This document shows, piece by piece, positions 24,631-34,138 of a stretch of 64,000 nucleotides of DNA. The translations under genes were made by a program, and so were the position numbers. Each line of letters starts with the position of its first letter. The first letter of the stretch is position 1. This DNA is from Arthrobacter sp. ov407 (GTDB lineage Bacteria > Actinomycetota > Actinomycetes > Actinomycetales > Micrococcaceae): positions 186,001 through 250,000 of the forward strand of contig NZ_FNGD01000004.1 of the NCBI RefSeq assembly GCF_900102895.1, given 5' to 3'. The notes under the pieces were generated by a model. It saw only the letters and a program-made list of their open reading frames with translations, was not told the DNA's origin and made no database searches.

Positions 24631-25818
24631 CTAGACCAGCACCAGGTCGTCAACATGAACAACTTCGCGGTCATATCCGCGGCCCAGCGCCTTGCCCAGC
24701 TCCTGCGTGGAGCGGCCCAGCATTTGGGGCAGCTCGGCGGCGGAATAATTGACCAACCCGCGTGCAATCACGGTGTTGTCGATCGACACCATCTCCACGG
24801 CGTCGCCGGCCTCGAAGTCGCCCTTCACCGCGGCGATCCCGGCAGGCAGCAGCGAGGTGCGACGGTCGCGGACGGCCTTGACCGCGCCGTCGTCGAGCAC
24901 CAGGGTGCCCTGCACGGACGCCAGGTGGGCCAGCCACAGGAGCCGGATCGGCTTGCGCGCGCCATTGACGGAGAACCACGTGCCCACGTCCTCGCCGGCC
25001 AGTGCGGCAGCCGCATTGGGCGTGGATGTTACGAGCGCGTGGATGCCGGAACCGGCGGCCATGCTGGCGGCTTCGACCTTGGTAGCCATGCCGCCGGTGC
25101 CCACGCCGGCCTTGCCGGTGCTGCCGATCGAGACGCCGTCGAGGTCGTGCGGGCCGGAGACGTGCGCAATCCGTTTGGCGCCGTGCGAGGGCGGGCCGTC
25201 GTACAGGGAGTCGACGTCGGACAGCAGCAGGAGTGCGTCGGCGCGGACCAGGTGGGCCACCAGGGCCGCGAGCCGGTCGTTGTCGCCAAAGCGGATCTCA
25301 TGGGTGGCCACGGTGTCGTTTTCGTTGACCACCGGGATGACGCCGAGGTTCAGCAGCCGGTTCAACGCGCGGAACGCGTTGGTGTGCTGGCTGCGGCGCA
25401 TGAGGTCATCTGCGGTCAGCAGTACCTGGCTGACGGTGACCCCGTGCGCCCCGAACGCGTGTGTGTACCGGGCCATCAGCAGGCCCTGGCCGACGCTGGC
25501 GGCGGCCTGCTGGGTGGCGAGGTCGCGGGGGCGCTTCTCGAGTCCCAGCGGGGCGAGGCCAGCGGCGATCGCGCCGGAGGACACCAGGATGATCTCGGTG
25601 CCGGCGTTACGCTTGTGCGCCAGAGCGTCGGCGAGGCCGGTCAGGGCCTCCTCGGAGATCCCGCCCCGGATGGAGGTCAGCGAGGACGAGCCCACCTTGA
25701 CGACGATCCGGCGCGCCCCGGACAGCGCGGTGCGGTCCGGGGCGTTGAGGGTGTTGGCTCTGATGTTTTGAGCACTGAGGGGCTGCGACCGGTGCTCGAC
25801 GACGGTCTTACTCGTCAT
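24631..25818 (-). CDS. proB: Glutamate 5-kinase
   Basis: First step of proline synthesis, ATP-dependent phosphorylation of glutamate. 395 aa: amino-acid kinase domain with [11 protein letters not shown] and [20 protein letters not shown] fragments, then a C-terminal PUA domain ([20 protein letters not shown]). ATG at 25818 overlaps the end of obgE by 11 nt, indicating coupling. The N-terminus has about 35 residues before the kinase fold. Confidence 0.96.
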   Translation of the reverse strand: MTSKTVVEHRSQPLSAQNIRANTLNAPDRTALSGARRIVVKVGSSSLTSIRGGISEEALTGLADALAHKRNAGTEIILVSSGAIAAGLAPLGLEKRPRDLATQQAAASVGQGLLMARYTHAFGAHGVTVSQVLLTADDLMRRSQHTNAFRALNRLLNLGVIPVVNENDTVATHEIRFGDNDRLAALVAHLVRADALLLLSDVDSLYDGPPSHGAKRIAHVSGPHDLDGVSIGSTGKAGVGTGGMATKVEAASMAAGSGIHALVTSTPNAAAALAGEDVGTWFSVNGARKPIRLLWLAHLASVQGTLVLDDGAVKAVRDRRTSLLPAGIAAVKGDFEAGDAVEMVSIDNTVIARGLVNYSAAELPQMLGRSTQELGKALGRGYDREVVHVDDLVLV

Positions 25819-27397
25819 CTGCTTCGCCCAGTCCACTCTCCTTGAGTGGCTGCCGCGCCCGGCGTCCGCTGACGGACTCGGTCCAGATGCCGGCCTTGCG
25901 TTCGGCCTCGAGCTCGGCGCGGGCGGCGGCCTTGGCGTCGCGGCGCTCCTGCTGCTCGTCGCGCTTCTGGCCACGCGTCGGGCGGTCGCCGATGTCGGCG
26001 AAGCGTACGTCGGTGCCGCGGGGCGAGGCGAGGAGCTCGGCGCCGGCCATCATGGTCGGCTCCCAGTCGAAGACGACGCCGTCGTCCTCGCCGATGACCA
26101 CAGTGTCGCCCGGTGTGGCGCCCTGCTTGAAGAGTTCGTTTTCCACGCCGAGCTTGGCCAGGCGGTCGGCGAGGTAGCCGATCGCTTCCTCGTTGGTGAA
26201 GTCGGTTTGCTTGACCCAGCGCACGGGCTTGTCGCCGAGGACGCGGAAGAGCGGCTCGAGGTTCTTCTCTTCGCGGCGGATCGTGAAGCCGGTCTCGTTG
26301 ACGGCGCGGGGGCGCAGCACGGGGGCCTGCACCTTCGGCGGGGTTGCGGCGACGGCGTCGCGGGCGGCCTGGACGATTTCGGCCATGGCGAAGCCGAGCT
26401 GGCGGAGGCCCTCGTGGCTCGTCGCGGAGATTTCGAAGACCTTGTAGCCGCGGGATTCCAGCTCGGGGCGGACGAACTCGGCCATGTCCTTGCCGTCGGG
26501 CAGGTCGACCTTGTTCAGGGCGACCAGACGCGGGCGGTGGTTCAGCGGAACCACTTCGCCGTCGGATCCGCTGTAGCTCATATCCACGGCGTACTTCTCC
26601 AGCTCGGCCTCGATGATGGCGAGGTCGGAGAGCGGATCGCGGTCCGATTCGAGCGTGCCGCAGTCCAGCACGTGCACGAGGGCGGCGCAGCGCTCGACGT
26701 GGCGCAGGAAGTGGTGGCCGAGGCCCTTGCCCTCGCTGGCGCCCTCGATCAGGCCGGGGACGTCGGCAATGGTGAAGCGGACCTCACCGGCCTGGACGAC
26801 GCCCAGGTTCGGGATGAGGGTGGTGAAGGGATAGTCGGCGATCTTGGGCCGGGCGGCCGACATGGCGGCGATCAGGCTGGATTTGCCGGCAGAGGGGAAG
26901 CCGACCAGGGCGATGTCGGCGATGGACTTCAGCTCCAGGACGACGTCGCTGGATTCGCCCTCGATGCCGAGCAGCGCGAAGCCGGGCGCGCGGCGTTTCT
27001 GGGAGGACAGCGACGCGTTGCCGAGGCCCCCGATGCCGCCGGCGGCGGCGATGTATTCGTCGCCTTCGGCCACGAGGTCGGCGATGACGTCGCCGGACTT
27101 GGACTTCACCACGGTACCCACGGGCACCGGAAGGATCAGGGTTTCGCCGTTCTTGCCCCCGCGCCAGTCGCCCATGCCGGGGCCGCCGTTGGTGGCGTGC
27201 CGGTGGGGTGCGTGGTGGTAGTCGAGCAAAGTGGTGGTCTGCGGGTCGACGCGCAGGATGACGTCGCCGCCGTTGCCGCCGTTGCCGCCGTCAGGACCGC
27301 CGAGGGGCTTGAACTTCTCGCGGTGAACGGAGACACAGCCGTGGCCGCCGGTACCGCCGGATACGTGCAGTACTACCCGGTCTACAAAGCTCGCCAC
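25808..27397 (-). CDS. obgE: Obg-type GTPase (ribosome assembly / stringent response)
   Basis: 529-aa GTPase of the Obg/CgtA family acting in 50S assembly and stress control. Glycine-rich Obg fold ([18 protein letters not shown]), G1 [10 protein letters not shown]3 [10 protein letters not shown]4 NKVDLPD, then an OCT domain and an acidic/basic tail (GLGEADDE). GTG at 27397 is favoured because GAGGAG lies 6 nt ahead and the protein then starts at [12 protein letters not shown], as in homologues. Order rplU-rpmA-obgE-proB-proA is typical. Confidence 0.95.
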   Translation of the reverse strand: MASFVDRVVLHVSGGTGGHGCVSVHREKFKPLGGPDGGNGGNGGDVILRVDPQTTTLLDYHHAPHRHATNGGPGMGDWRGGKNGETLILPVPVGTVVKSKSGDVIADLVAEGDEYIAAAGGIGGLGNASLSSQKRRAPGFALLGIEGESSDVVLELKSIADIALVGFPSAGKSSLIAAMSAARPKIADYPFTTLIPNLGVVQAGEVRFTIADVPGLIEGASEGKGLGHHFLRHVERCAALVHVLDCGTLESDRDPLSDLAIIEAELEKYAVDMSYSGSDGEVVPLNHRPRLVALNKVDLPDGKDMAEFVRPELESRGYKVFEISATSHEGLRQLGFAMAEIVQAARDAVAATPPKVQAPVLRPRAVNETGFTIRREEKNLEPLFRVLGDKPVRWVKQTDFTNEEAIGYLADRLAKLGVENELFKQGATPGDTVVIGEDDGVVFDWEPTMMAGAELLASPRGTDVRFADIGDRPTRGQKRDEQQERRDAKAAARAELEAERKAGIWTESVSGRRARQPLKESGLGEADDE

Positions 27398-27468
27398 GTG
27401 GATCTCCTCAGTGCTGTTCCCCGGACCTACAAAGGGGCCCAAGATGATTGTAATGCGGTTAAAACACC

Positions 27469-27498
27469 GGTGGAGCGGACCTAATGGCCCGCCCCACC
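27469..27498 (-). terminator. Hairpin between rpmA and obgE, possible attenuator
   Basis: On the minus strand GGTGGGGCGG pairs with CCGCTCCACC across a 10-nt loop and is followed by GGTGTTTTAA. Placed 17 nt after the rpmA stop, it could lower transcription into obgE relative to the ribosomal protein genes. Confidence 0.5.
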
Positions 27499-27514
27499 GA
27501 TTTAGAACTTGTTG

Positions 27515-27778
27515 TTACTCTGCAGCTGCAGCAGCCACGATGTTCACAACGCGGCGACCACGGCGGGTGCCGAACTCGACAGCACCGGGGGTCAGGGCGA
27601 ACAGGGTGTCGTCCCCGCCGCGGCCGACGCCGGCGCCCGGGTGGAAGTGGGTGCCGCGCTGGCGGACGATGATCTCGCCTGCGGAAACTACCTGGCCACC
27701 GAAGCGCTTGACGCCGAGGTACTGGGCGTTGGAGTCACGACCGTTGCGAGTGGAACTCGCGCCTTTTTTATGTGCCAT
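27515..27778 (-). CDS. rpmA: 50S ribosomal protein L27
   Basis: bL27, near the peptidyl-transferase centre. 87 aa; the family stretch [19 protein letters not shown] and VKRFGGQ are intact. Unlike Firmicutes L27, there is no N-terminal extension for cleavage. Between rplU and obgE. Confidence 0.98.
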   Translation of the reverse strand: MAHKKGASSTRNGRDSNAQYLGVKRFGGQVVSAGEIIVRQRGTHFHPGAGVGRGGDDTLFALTPGAVEFGTRRGRRVVNIVAAAAAE

Positions 27779-27839
27779 TTGGAATGCCTGCCTTCAAAAA
27801 TTCTGGGGAATCTGCTGGAACCTGAACAGTAACGAAGAG

Positions 27840-28160
27840 TTACTTGATACCGGTGATCTTGACCTTGGTCAGTTCCTGACGGTGGCCCTGACGCTTCTTG
27901 TAACCGGTCTTGTTCTTGAACTTCTGGATGACGATCTTCGGACCACGAAGGTCTTCGAGGATCTCAGCCGTAACCGTTACCTTGGCCAGGTCCGCAGCAG
28001 CAGACGTGACTTTGTCACCGTCCACCAGGAGCAGTGCGGGCAACTCAAAGGTGCTGCCGGCTCCACCGGGGACGCGGTTCAGGGTAACGAAGTCTCCAAC
28101 GGAAACCTTCTCTTGGCGGCCGCCTGCGCGGACAATCGCGTACACCACTGGGGAACTCAC
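27840..28160 (-). CDS. rplU: 50S ribosomal protein L21
   Basis: bL21 of the large subunit. 106 aa: [18 protein letters not shown] at the start and [17 protein letters not shown] at the end are family signatures. The GTG at 28160 gives [10 protein letters not shown]; a second GTG four codons downstream (VYAIV) is also possible. First gene of the long minus-strand block. Confidence 0.97.
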   Translation of the reverse strand: MSSPVVYAIVRAGGRQEKVSVGDFVTLNRVPGGAGSTFELPALLLVDGDKVTSAAADLAKVTVTAEILEDLRGPKIVIQKFKNKTGYKKRQGHRQELTKVKITGIK

Positions 28161-28355
28161 TTCTCTCGACGTTTATTACTAGATTTGCGTGCGGAACCTG
28201 GAACCAAATTGTTTGGACCGGCTCACGCTGTGCCTCAACGCCGGTGGATTCCCCGGGGGAACCCATGAGCTACCCCCGGAACAAATCCACTTGGAATTCC
28301 AAGCAGGCTGTTCACAGGGTCATAACCCAAGTGTTGGCGTAAGCACCGAAAATCT

Positions 28356-28385
28356 AGAATACGCTAATTTTGCCTTCGGCCGCAA
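28356..28385 (-). promoter_or_regulatory. Candidate promoter for rplU operon
   Basis: On the minus strand TTGCGG (28385-28380) and TATTCT (28361-28356) are 18 nt apart. It would give a leader of about 190 nt ahead of rplU; ribosomal protein leaders are often regulatory. The gap 28161-28551 has no gene; the remainder, 28386-28551, lies after tenA and includes TTGACA near 28450 with no matching -10. Confidence 0.35.
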
Positions 28386-28551
28386 ATGAGGCTGGTTCCG
28401 GCGGGTAGTCCGTGATAGGCGTCACAACGTCTCGAAGCAGAGATCGTGTCAATGTTCCTGACCGTGATCTCGACCGCCTTGATGCTGTGTTGCCGCAACG
28501 ACTTCCGGAACCGTGCCCCACTATCGTACCGGCTGCGCGGGGCAGGTCGTG

Positions 28552-30159
28552 TCAGGCGTACAACCGCGGCGCGTCGAAGAAGGCCACTTCGTAGCCCGAG
28601 GACTGCCGGAAAGCCAGCGCCATGGCCTCCCGCTCGCTGTCGGATGCCCGCCGGGCCGCAGAGTCTGTGCACGCGATGGCCTGCCGGGTCGCGGCGGCGA
28701 AGTCCTCATCGGCGTAGGTCCGCAGCCACTCGGCATACGGGTGTGCCACGGGGGCGCCGCCGGCAAGGAACTCCCGGTGCAGGGTGGAACCGACCTCGGC
28801 GTAGAGCCAGAAGCACGGCAGCGCTGCCGCCACGAGGACCCCGTAGCTGCCGGACACCGAGGCGGCCAGCAGGTGGTCCACGTACGACTTCGTCACCGGT
28901 CCCAGGGTGGCTGCAGTGGGGCGGGTGCTGAGCCAGGAACGGTGCAGCTCTGACTCGACCTCCAGGCATGTCTGCGCCGAACGGGCCCAGAACAGCTGCT
29001 CGGCCTCGGTGGGGGCGATCGCGGCGGCACGGGCCAGGACCCGGGAGTAGCCGTTGAGGTAGATGGCGTCCTGAGCGAGGTAGTACGCGAACTCGTGCTC
29101 GGGCAAGGTCCCGTCGGCCAGTCCGCGAACGAAGTCCAGGGCGTAGATGGCGTCAAGATCGCCCGCGGCCCCTGCGCGCAGGGCTGCGGCGAACTCGCCC
29201 TCCGCCGGTCTGTGGCCAGCGCAGTTGTCCTGGAGGTCGTGGAGCTGCTGCACATCGCCACGTTGCTGCATGTGGTGGAAGTGGTGGACCGGGCCGTTTC
29301 CGGCGCCGACATCCAGGACCGAGGCTTCGCGGAGCGCGCCCAGCAGCCACGGTTTGACCTCCCGCAACGCCGCTTCCCAGTCCCCCACCCGGGCCTGCAC
29401 GGTGGCCATGGCCGAGGACAGGGAGCAGCCGGTGCCATGGCTGTTGCGCGTAGCGATCCGCTCCCCCGGCACCACCACCGTTTCCCGGCCGAGCAGTCCC
29501 CCGGTATTGACCAGCGCATCCGGGCAGCCGGCGTCGCTTCCGCCCTGGAGGTGTCCGCCCTTGACCAGCACCGTGGTGCCGGCCAGGGCGGCCAGCCGTT
29601 TGCCCTGCGCCAGGGCCTCAGCCCAGTCGGCCGCGGCGGGCTCTTTGAGCAGGATGGCGAGTTCGGCGAGGTTCGGCGTGATGAGGTCCGCCAGGGGCAG
29701 GAGGGCGTGCAGGGCGGCCTCGGCCGATTCCTGCAGGAGCCGGTCGCCGCTGGTGGCGACCATCACCGGGTCCAGGACGACGACGGCGGGGCGCACCTTT
29801 TCCAGCCAGCTGCGGACGGCGTCTATCACGGCGGCGTCGCCGAGCATGCCGATCTTGACGGCGTCGATGCCGATGTCCTCGCTAATGGCGTCCAGTTGCG
29901 CCGTGAGGAACGCTGCCGGGGGCACGTGGACGGCGCGCACGCCCTGGGTATTTTGGGCTGTCAGGGCCGTGATGGCGGCCATGCCGTAGCCGCCGTTCGC
30001 GGCGATGCTCTTCAGATCGGCCTGGATCCCGGCCCCGCCGGACGGGTCTGAGCCGGCGATGGCCAGCACGCGGGGAATGCGCGGCGGTGCGGACGGGGGC
30101 GGCTGAAAATCGCTGGGCGGAAACTCGGACGGATTCGATCTCGCGGACAAGTCAGACAT
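28552..30159 (-). CDS. thiD: Bifunctional HMP/HMP-P kinase (ThiD) - thiaminase II-like (TenA) fusion
   Basis: 535-aa fusion. Residues about 25-290 are ThiD, a ribokinase-fold kinase that phosphorylates hydroxymethylpyrimidine (VLAIAGSDPSGGAGIQADLK, VKIGMLGD, VLDPVMVATSG, RNSHGTGCSLSSA). Residues about 310-535 are TenA, which salvages base-degraded thiamine; the active-site Cys is in AALPCFWLYAEVG. Joining the salvage hydrolase to the kinase makes functional sense. Control is by the TPP riboswitch just upstream. ATG at 30159 lies inside the riboswitch end. Nothing else of the thiamine pathway is in view. Confidence 0.94.
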   Translation of the reverse strand: MSDLSARSNPSEFPPSDFQPPPSAPPRIPRVLAIAGSDPSGGAGIQADLKSIAANGGYGMAAITALTAQNTQGVRAVHVPPAAFLTAQLDAISEDIGIDAVKIGMLGDAAVIDAVRSWLEKVRPAVVVLDPVMVATSGDRLLQESAEAALHALLPLADLITPNLAELAILLKEPAAADWAEALAQGKRLAALAGTTVLVKGGHLQGGSDAGCPDALVNTGGLLGRETVVVPGERIATRNSHGTGCSLSSAMATVQARVGDWEAALREVKPWLLGALREASVLDVGAGNGPVHHFHHMQQRGDVQQLHDLQDNCAGHRPAEGEFAAALRAGAAGDLDAIYALDFVRGLADGTLPEHEFAYYLAQDAIYLNGYSRVLARAAAIAPTEAEQLFWARSAQTCLEVESELHRSWLSTRPTAATLGPVTKSYVDHLLAASVSGSYGVLVAAALPCFWLYAEVGSTLHREFLAGGAPVAHPYAEWLRTYADEDFAAATRQAIACTDSAARRASDSEREAMALAFRQSSGYEVAFFDAPRLYA

Positions 30160-30232
30160 CCCTTCGCCGGTGCTAACCGGACAGGTTCAACGGGTCTGGA
30201 TCTCAGCCGGCCCGATGGCGGCACCCCGTGTC
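30155..30232 (-). promoter_or_regulatory. TPP riboswitch (thi box)
   Basis: The minus strand shows the conserved thi-box elements in order: CACGGGGTGCC, GGCTGAGA, ACCCGTTGAACCTG and CCGGTTAGCACCGGCGAAGGGA. The terminal GAAGGG doubles as the ribosome site and is followed directly by the ATG of the thiD-tenA gene. The P1 strand GACA (30232-30229) can pair with TGTC (30158-30155), which contains the TG of the start codon. This predicts direct translational control. Confidence 0.95.
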
Positions 30233-30280
30233 AGTGTCCCAGCCTAGCCGTTGCCACCCGGCTGCCCCGTTAACGCAGGA

Positions 30281-30334
30281 GCGGGCCCGGGCCGGAGCGG
30301 ACGTATTGTTACGCCCGCTCGGGCCCGGACCCGC
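30281..30334 (-). terminator. Long GC-rich palindrome after rne, terminator-like
   Basis: 25-nt arms (30281-30305 and 30310-30334) pair at 22 positions around a TTGT loop. Located 50-100 nt after the rne stop. No T-run. Together with the next hairpin it separates rne from the thiamine gene's promoter region. Confidence 0.65.
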
Positions 30335-30336
30335 AG

Positions 30337-30363
30337 CCCAACCAGTCGAGGAGACCGGTTGGG
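30337..30363 (-). terminator. Second hairpin after rne
   Basis: CCCAACCAGTC (30337-30347) pairs with GACCGGTTGGG (30353-30363), 10 of 11 positions, 5-nt loop, 20 nt after the rne stop. First of two stacked hairpins met by RNA polymerase leaving rne. Confidence 0.6.
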
Positions 30364-30384
30364 GAAGCGATCAGTCGCGGAGGA

Positions 30385-33300
30385 CTACAGCTCCGACGCC
30401 GGTACGCCGACGCCGAGGATGATCGGCTCGTTGCCGGCCGGGATGGACGCCGGCCTGGCCGCGGCCGGTGCCTTGGCCTCGTGAACCGATCCGGCCGCGG
30501 CCGGCCGCGTCGCCTCGCGATGCTCCACGGAGGTCTCGTTCGCTGCGCCCTGGGCGCGGCTGGCGCTCCGGTTGCGGCGCCCGCGGCGGCCACGAGTGGT
30601 GTCAGCTGTCCGTGAAGCCGGTGCCTCGGCAGCGCGCACGGCTGCGGGTGCCTGAGTGCCTGTGGACGCCGCCGCCTGGGTGGCGTCCATCCCGGCCGGC
30701 TTGCCGGCCTCGGCGTCGCCCAGGTTGGCGAAGGCCTCGGTCAGCAGGTCCAGGGTCAGGGCCGGTTCCGGGGTGTCCTCGGCGTGCTCGACGAAGGGCA
30801 GGGCCACCTGCTCACCGCCAAACGTCAGCACGGTCGCGGGGCGTCCCGCTGCCTCTTCCGCGGCAGCGAGCTGCGTGACGGCGTCAACGGCGGCCTGGCG
30901 GGCCCCGGCGTCGCTGGCAGCGGCCGCCTCACCGTCGTGCAGGTGCGCGGCGTGCGCCGCGGCGGCGATGTTCGCCAGCGCGGCACGGGTGGCTTCAGCC
31001 TTGGCGTGGCGTTCGGCCTCGGTGGGCTCGGCGTGGACGGCTGCGGGTGCGGCCGGCGCGGCCTCCGGGCCCTGGCCTCCCCTGCCGCGGCGACGGCTCT
31101 TGCGCTCCGTACGGGCAGCAGGCTGGGCCTCGGCGCGCGGCACATAGTGCTCCGCGGCCACCGTGTTGGCGCGGCGGTGCTCCACCGGCTCGTCGTGGGT
31201 GACGATGCCGCGGCCGGCGCAGGTTTCACACTGCTCGCCGAAGACTTCCAGCAGCCCGGTGCCCATCCGCTTGCGGGTCATCTGCACGAGCCCCAGCGAG
31301 GTCACCTCGGCCACCTGGTGCTTGGTCCGGTCCCGGCCCAGGCACTCCACCATGCGGCGCAGCACGAGGTCGCGGTTGGATTCGAGCACCATGTCGATGA
31401 AGTCGATCACGATGATGCCGCCAATGTCGCGCAGGCGCAGCTGCCGGACGACTTCCTCGGCCGCTTCCAGGTTGTTCTTGGTGACGGTTTCCTCGAGGTT
31501 GCCGCCGGAGCCGGTGAACTTGCCGGTGTTGACGTCCACCACGGTCATGGCTTCGGTGCGGTCGATCACGAGGGAACCGCCGGAGGGCAGGAAGACCTTC
31601 CGGTCCAGGGCCTTGTGGATCTGCTCGTCGATGCGCCAGGCAGCGAAGATGTCCGTGTCCTTGGTCCACTTCTCGAGCCGGCCCACGAGGTCCGGTGCCA
31701 CGTAGGTGACGTAGGCCTCGATGGTGTCCCAGGCCTCCTCGCCGGAGACGATCAGCTTGGAGAAGTCCTCGTTGAAGACATCGCGGACCACCTTGATGGT
31801 CAGGTCAGGTTCGCCGTAGAGCAGCTCGGGGGCGAGGATCTTGGTGGACGTCGACTGGCCCTCGATGCCCTCCCACTGCGCGCGGAGGCGGTTGATGTCG
31901 TGCGTCAGCTCTTCCTCGGAGGCACCCTCGGCCGCGGTGCGGACAATGACGCCCGCGTCCTCGGGCAGGCGGTCCTTGAGGATCCGCTTGAGGCGGTTGC
32001 GTTCGACGTCGGGCAGCTTGCGGGAGATGCCGGTCATGGAACCGCCGGGCACGTACACGAGGTAGCGGCCGGGCAGCGAGATCTGGCTGGTGAGACGGGC
32101 ACCCTTGTGGCCGACCGGGTCCTTGGTGACCTGGACCAGCACGGAGTCGCCGGACTTCAGCGCGTTCTCGATCCGGCGCTGCTTGCCTTCGAGGTTGACG
32201 GACTCCCAGTTCACTTCGCCGGCGTAGAGCACGGCGTTGCGGCCGCGGCCGATGTCCACGAAGGCGGCTTCCATGGAGGGCAGCACGTTCTGGACCTTGC
32301 CCAGGTAAACGTTGCCGATCAGGGAATCCTGCTGGGTCTTGGACACGAAGTGCTCGGCCAGGACGCCGTCCTCGAGGACGCCGATCTGGATTCTGTCGTC
32401 GCGCTGGCGGACGATCATCTGGCGGTCCACGGATTCGCGGCGGGCCAGGAACTCGGCCTCGGTGATGACGGTGCGGCGGCGGCCGGTGTCGCGGGATTCG
32501 CGGCGGCGCTGCTTCTTGGCTTCCAGGCGGGTGGAGCCCTTGACGGACGTGACGCGGTTGTTGACCGGCGCCTCGGTCATGGCCCGCGGCGCACGGACGC
32601 GGGTCACCGTGTTGGGCGGATCATCGCCTTCCCCGCCGGTCAGTTCCAGGTCCTGGTCTCCGCGGCGACGGCGGCGGCGGCGGCGCGAAGTCACACCGTC
32701 GTCGAGGGTTCCCTCGGAGCCTTCGTCGCCCTCGTCCTCGGTGCCTTCGGACTCGGTGTCGGACTCGGCGGACGTGCGGCTGCGACCGCGCCGGCCACGG
32801 CTGCGGCGTCGACGGCGGCTGCCGGCGTCCTCATCTTCGTCGCCTTCTTCGTCTTCGGGCTCCGCTTCGGCCGCGCCAACGGGGACCGGACGCACCACGG
32901 TGCTGAGGTCGGGCGCCTGGAAGATCACGGAAGTGTGGGCACCCGGTTCCATGAACAGCGACGCGGCCGGGCTTTCCTCGGGCCGGGCTTCCGACTCTTC
33001 GGGCTGGGCTTCCGGAGCGGGCGCTTGCGCAGGCTGGGCCGCCGTGGCGGCTTCGGTCGGTTCGGCTTCTTCGGCCGGGACCGCTACTGCGGGTACGTCT
33101 TCGGCTTTCGGAGCGGCCTTGGCGCGGCTGGCACGGCGCCGGACCGGCTTGTCTGTGACTTTCTCTGCGACCTTCTCTGAGGCCTTCTCCGTGACTGCGG
33201 CTTCGTCGGAACCAGCGGCCGCCGCGGGAGCAACTGCTGCGGCAGGCGCGTTGGCTTCGGTCTCGCCGGCGAAGGCAGGCAGCGGTTCAGGGGCGGCAAC

Positions 33301-33654
33301 AGGCTTACGGGCACGGGTGCGCCGTGCGGGCGCCTTTGCCGGAGTTTCGGGGGCAGCAGCTTCGGGCACAGCAGCTTCGGGGGCAGCAGCTTCGGGCACA
33401 GCAGCTTCGGGGGCAGCTTCGACGTCGGCTGCCTTGCGGCGGCGGGTGACGGGCTCATCCGAGCCGGCCGCATCGGCCAGGACCGCGGCTTCAGCCACAG
33501 CCTCCGCGGCCGCGGCGGCGTTGACCTTTGCGACGGGCGCCTTCCGGCGGGTCCGGACGGCCCTCTTCGGCGCGACCGGAGCCTCTGCTTCCGCAGTTCC
33601 TGCTTCCCCGGCGACTAGTTCTTCGTTACCGGCTACAACCTGGTCATTATCCAT
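30385..33654 (-). CDS. rne: Ribonuclease E/G family endoribonuclease
   Basis: Main mRNA-decay and RNA-processing endonuclease, 1089 aa. An N-terminal about 400-residue disordered region is rich in Ala/Glu/Pro and Arg, including stacked PEAA(V/A) units and a highly acidic EDEEGDEDEDAG followed by Arg tracts. The core follows: S1 domain from about residue 438 (SLIGNVYLGKVQNVL), catalytic Asp residues in VVDVNTGKF (705-713) and IVIDFIDM (about 746), and a Zn-link CETCAGRG (about 809-816). The C-terminal about 230 residues are again disordered. The flank-core-flank layout is typical of actinobacterial RNase E. ATG at 33654 follows AGGAG; the frame is open from a GTG at 33666. Confidence 0.95.
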   Translation of the reverse strand: MDNDQVVAGNEELVAGEAGTAEAEAPVAPKRAVRTRRKAPVAKVNAAAAAEAVAEAAVLADAAGSDEPVTRRRKAADVEAAPEAAVPEAAAPEAAVPEAAAPETPAKAPARRTRARKPVAAPEPLPAFAGETEANAPAAAVAPAAAAGSDEAAVTEKASEKVAEKVTDKPVRRRASRAKAAPKAEDVPAVAVPAEEAEPTEAATAAQPAQAPAPEAQPEESEARPEESPAASLFMEPGAHTSVIFQAPDLSTVVRPVPVGAAEAEPEDEEGDEDEDAGSRRRRRSRGRRGRSRTSAESDTESEGTEDEGDEGSEGTLDDGVTSRRRRRRRRGDQDLELTGGEGDDPPNTVTRVRAPRAMTEAPVNNRVTSVKGSTRLEAKKQRRRESRDTGRRRTVITEAEFLARRESVDRQMIVRQRDDRIQIGVLEDGVLAEHFVSKTQQDSLIGNVYLGKVQNVLPSMEAAFVDIGRGRNAVLYAGEVNWESVNLEGKQRRIENALKSGDSVLVQVTKDPVGHKGARLTSQISLPGRYLVYVPGGSMTGISRKLPDVERNRLKRILKDRLPEDAGVIVRTAAEGASEEELTHDINRLRAQWEGIEGQSTSTKILAPELLYGEPDLTIKVVRDVFNEDFSKLIVSGEEAWDTIEAYVTYVAPDLVGRLEKWTKDTDIFAAWRIDEQIHKALDRKVFLPSGGSLVIDRTEAMTVVDVNTGKFTGSGGNLEETVTKNNLEAAEEVVRQLRLRDIGGIIVIDFIDMVLESNRDLVLRRMVECLGRDRTKHQVAEVTSLGLVQMTRKRMGTGLLEVFGEQCETCAGRGIVTHDEPVEHRRANTVAAEHYVPRAEAQPAARTERKSRRRGRGGQGPEAAPAAPAAVHAEPTEAERHAKAEATRAALANIAAAAHAAHLHDGEAAAASDAGARQAAVDAVTQLAAAEEAAGRPATVLTFGGEQVALPFVEHAEDTPEPALTLDLLTEAFANLGDAEAGKPAGMDATQAAASTGTQAPAAVRAAEAPASRTADTTRGRRGRRNRSASRAQGAANETSVEHREATRPAAAGSVHEAKAPAAARPASIPAGNEPIILGVGVPASEL

Positions 33655-34138
33655 ATGTGGCGACACTCCTGCCCCTGATGCGCCGCCACATTCGGCGCCC
33701 GTTGGGGCAAATATGCGTCAACACCCGCAGGCATTGACAGAAGTCAATTGGATACCCTCAGGTTCGCACCGGCAGTGGGGTGCGGCAGCCCTGGAGGGCC
33801 GGCGAGATTGTTTTTGGAACCCGTTGACCTACACGCCACAACCAGGTGCCGTCCAATGGCATTGCGGGACAGCTGGAATCAGAGGATCCGCAGCTCCCTG
33901 CTCATCATTGGCGGTCTTGAAACAAAATCGCCGGACCGGAATCCGGATGTGGATCGGGTTCCAGCCACGATCATTGTCTCACAGGAGCCGCCAAAGCTGG
34001 CGTAGGCGGGCCCGGAAGTGCAACAGGCGCGGCAGGGCAGGCGCGGCAGAGCCGGGGGCAGAGCTGTTCTGCGGCGCTGCACAGCCTGCGGCGTTACAAT
34101 CGGGGCCAGAAGCAGACGATCAAAAGGACTCATATTTC
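33655..34138. other. Intergenic region between rne and the VKOR gene
   Basis: 484 nt between divergent genes. It should hold both promoters and the rne 5' leader. I see TTGACTTCTGTCAA-type imperfect dyad sequence near 33735-33750 and a TACAAT hexamer at 34095-34100 ahead of the VKOR gene without a convincing -35. No gene or known riboswitch is apparent. A long leader is expected if RNase E autoregulates its mRNA. Confidence 0.5.

Noticed and set aside
30784..33180. 798-aa open frame on the plus strand
   Set aside because: Antisense shadow of the repetitive RNase E gene.
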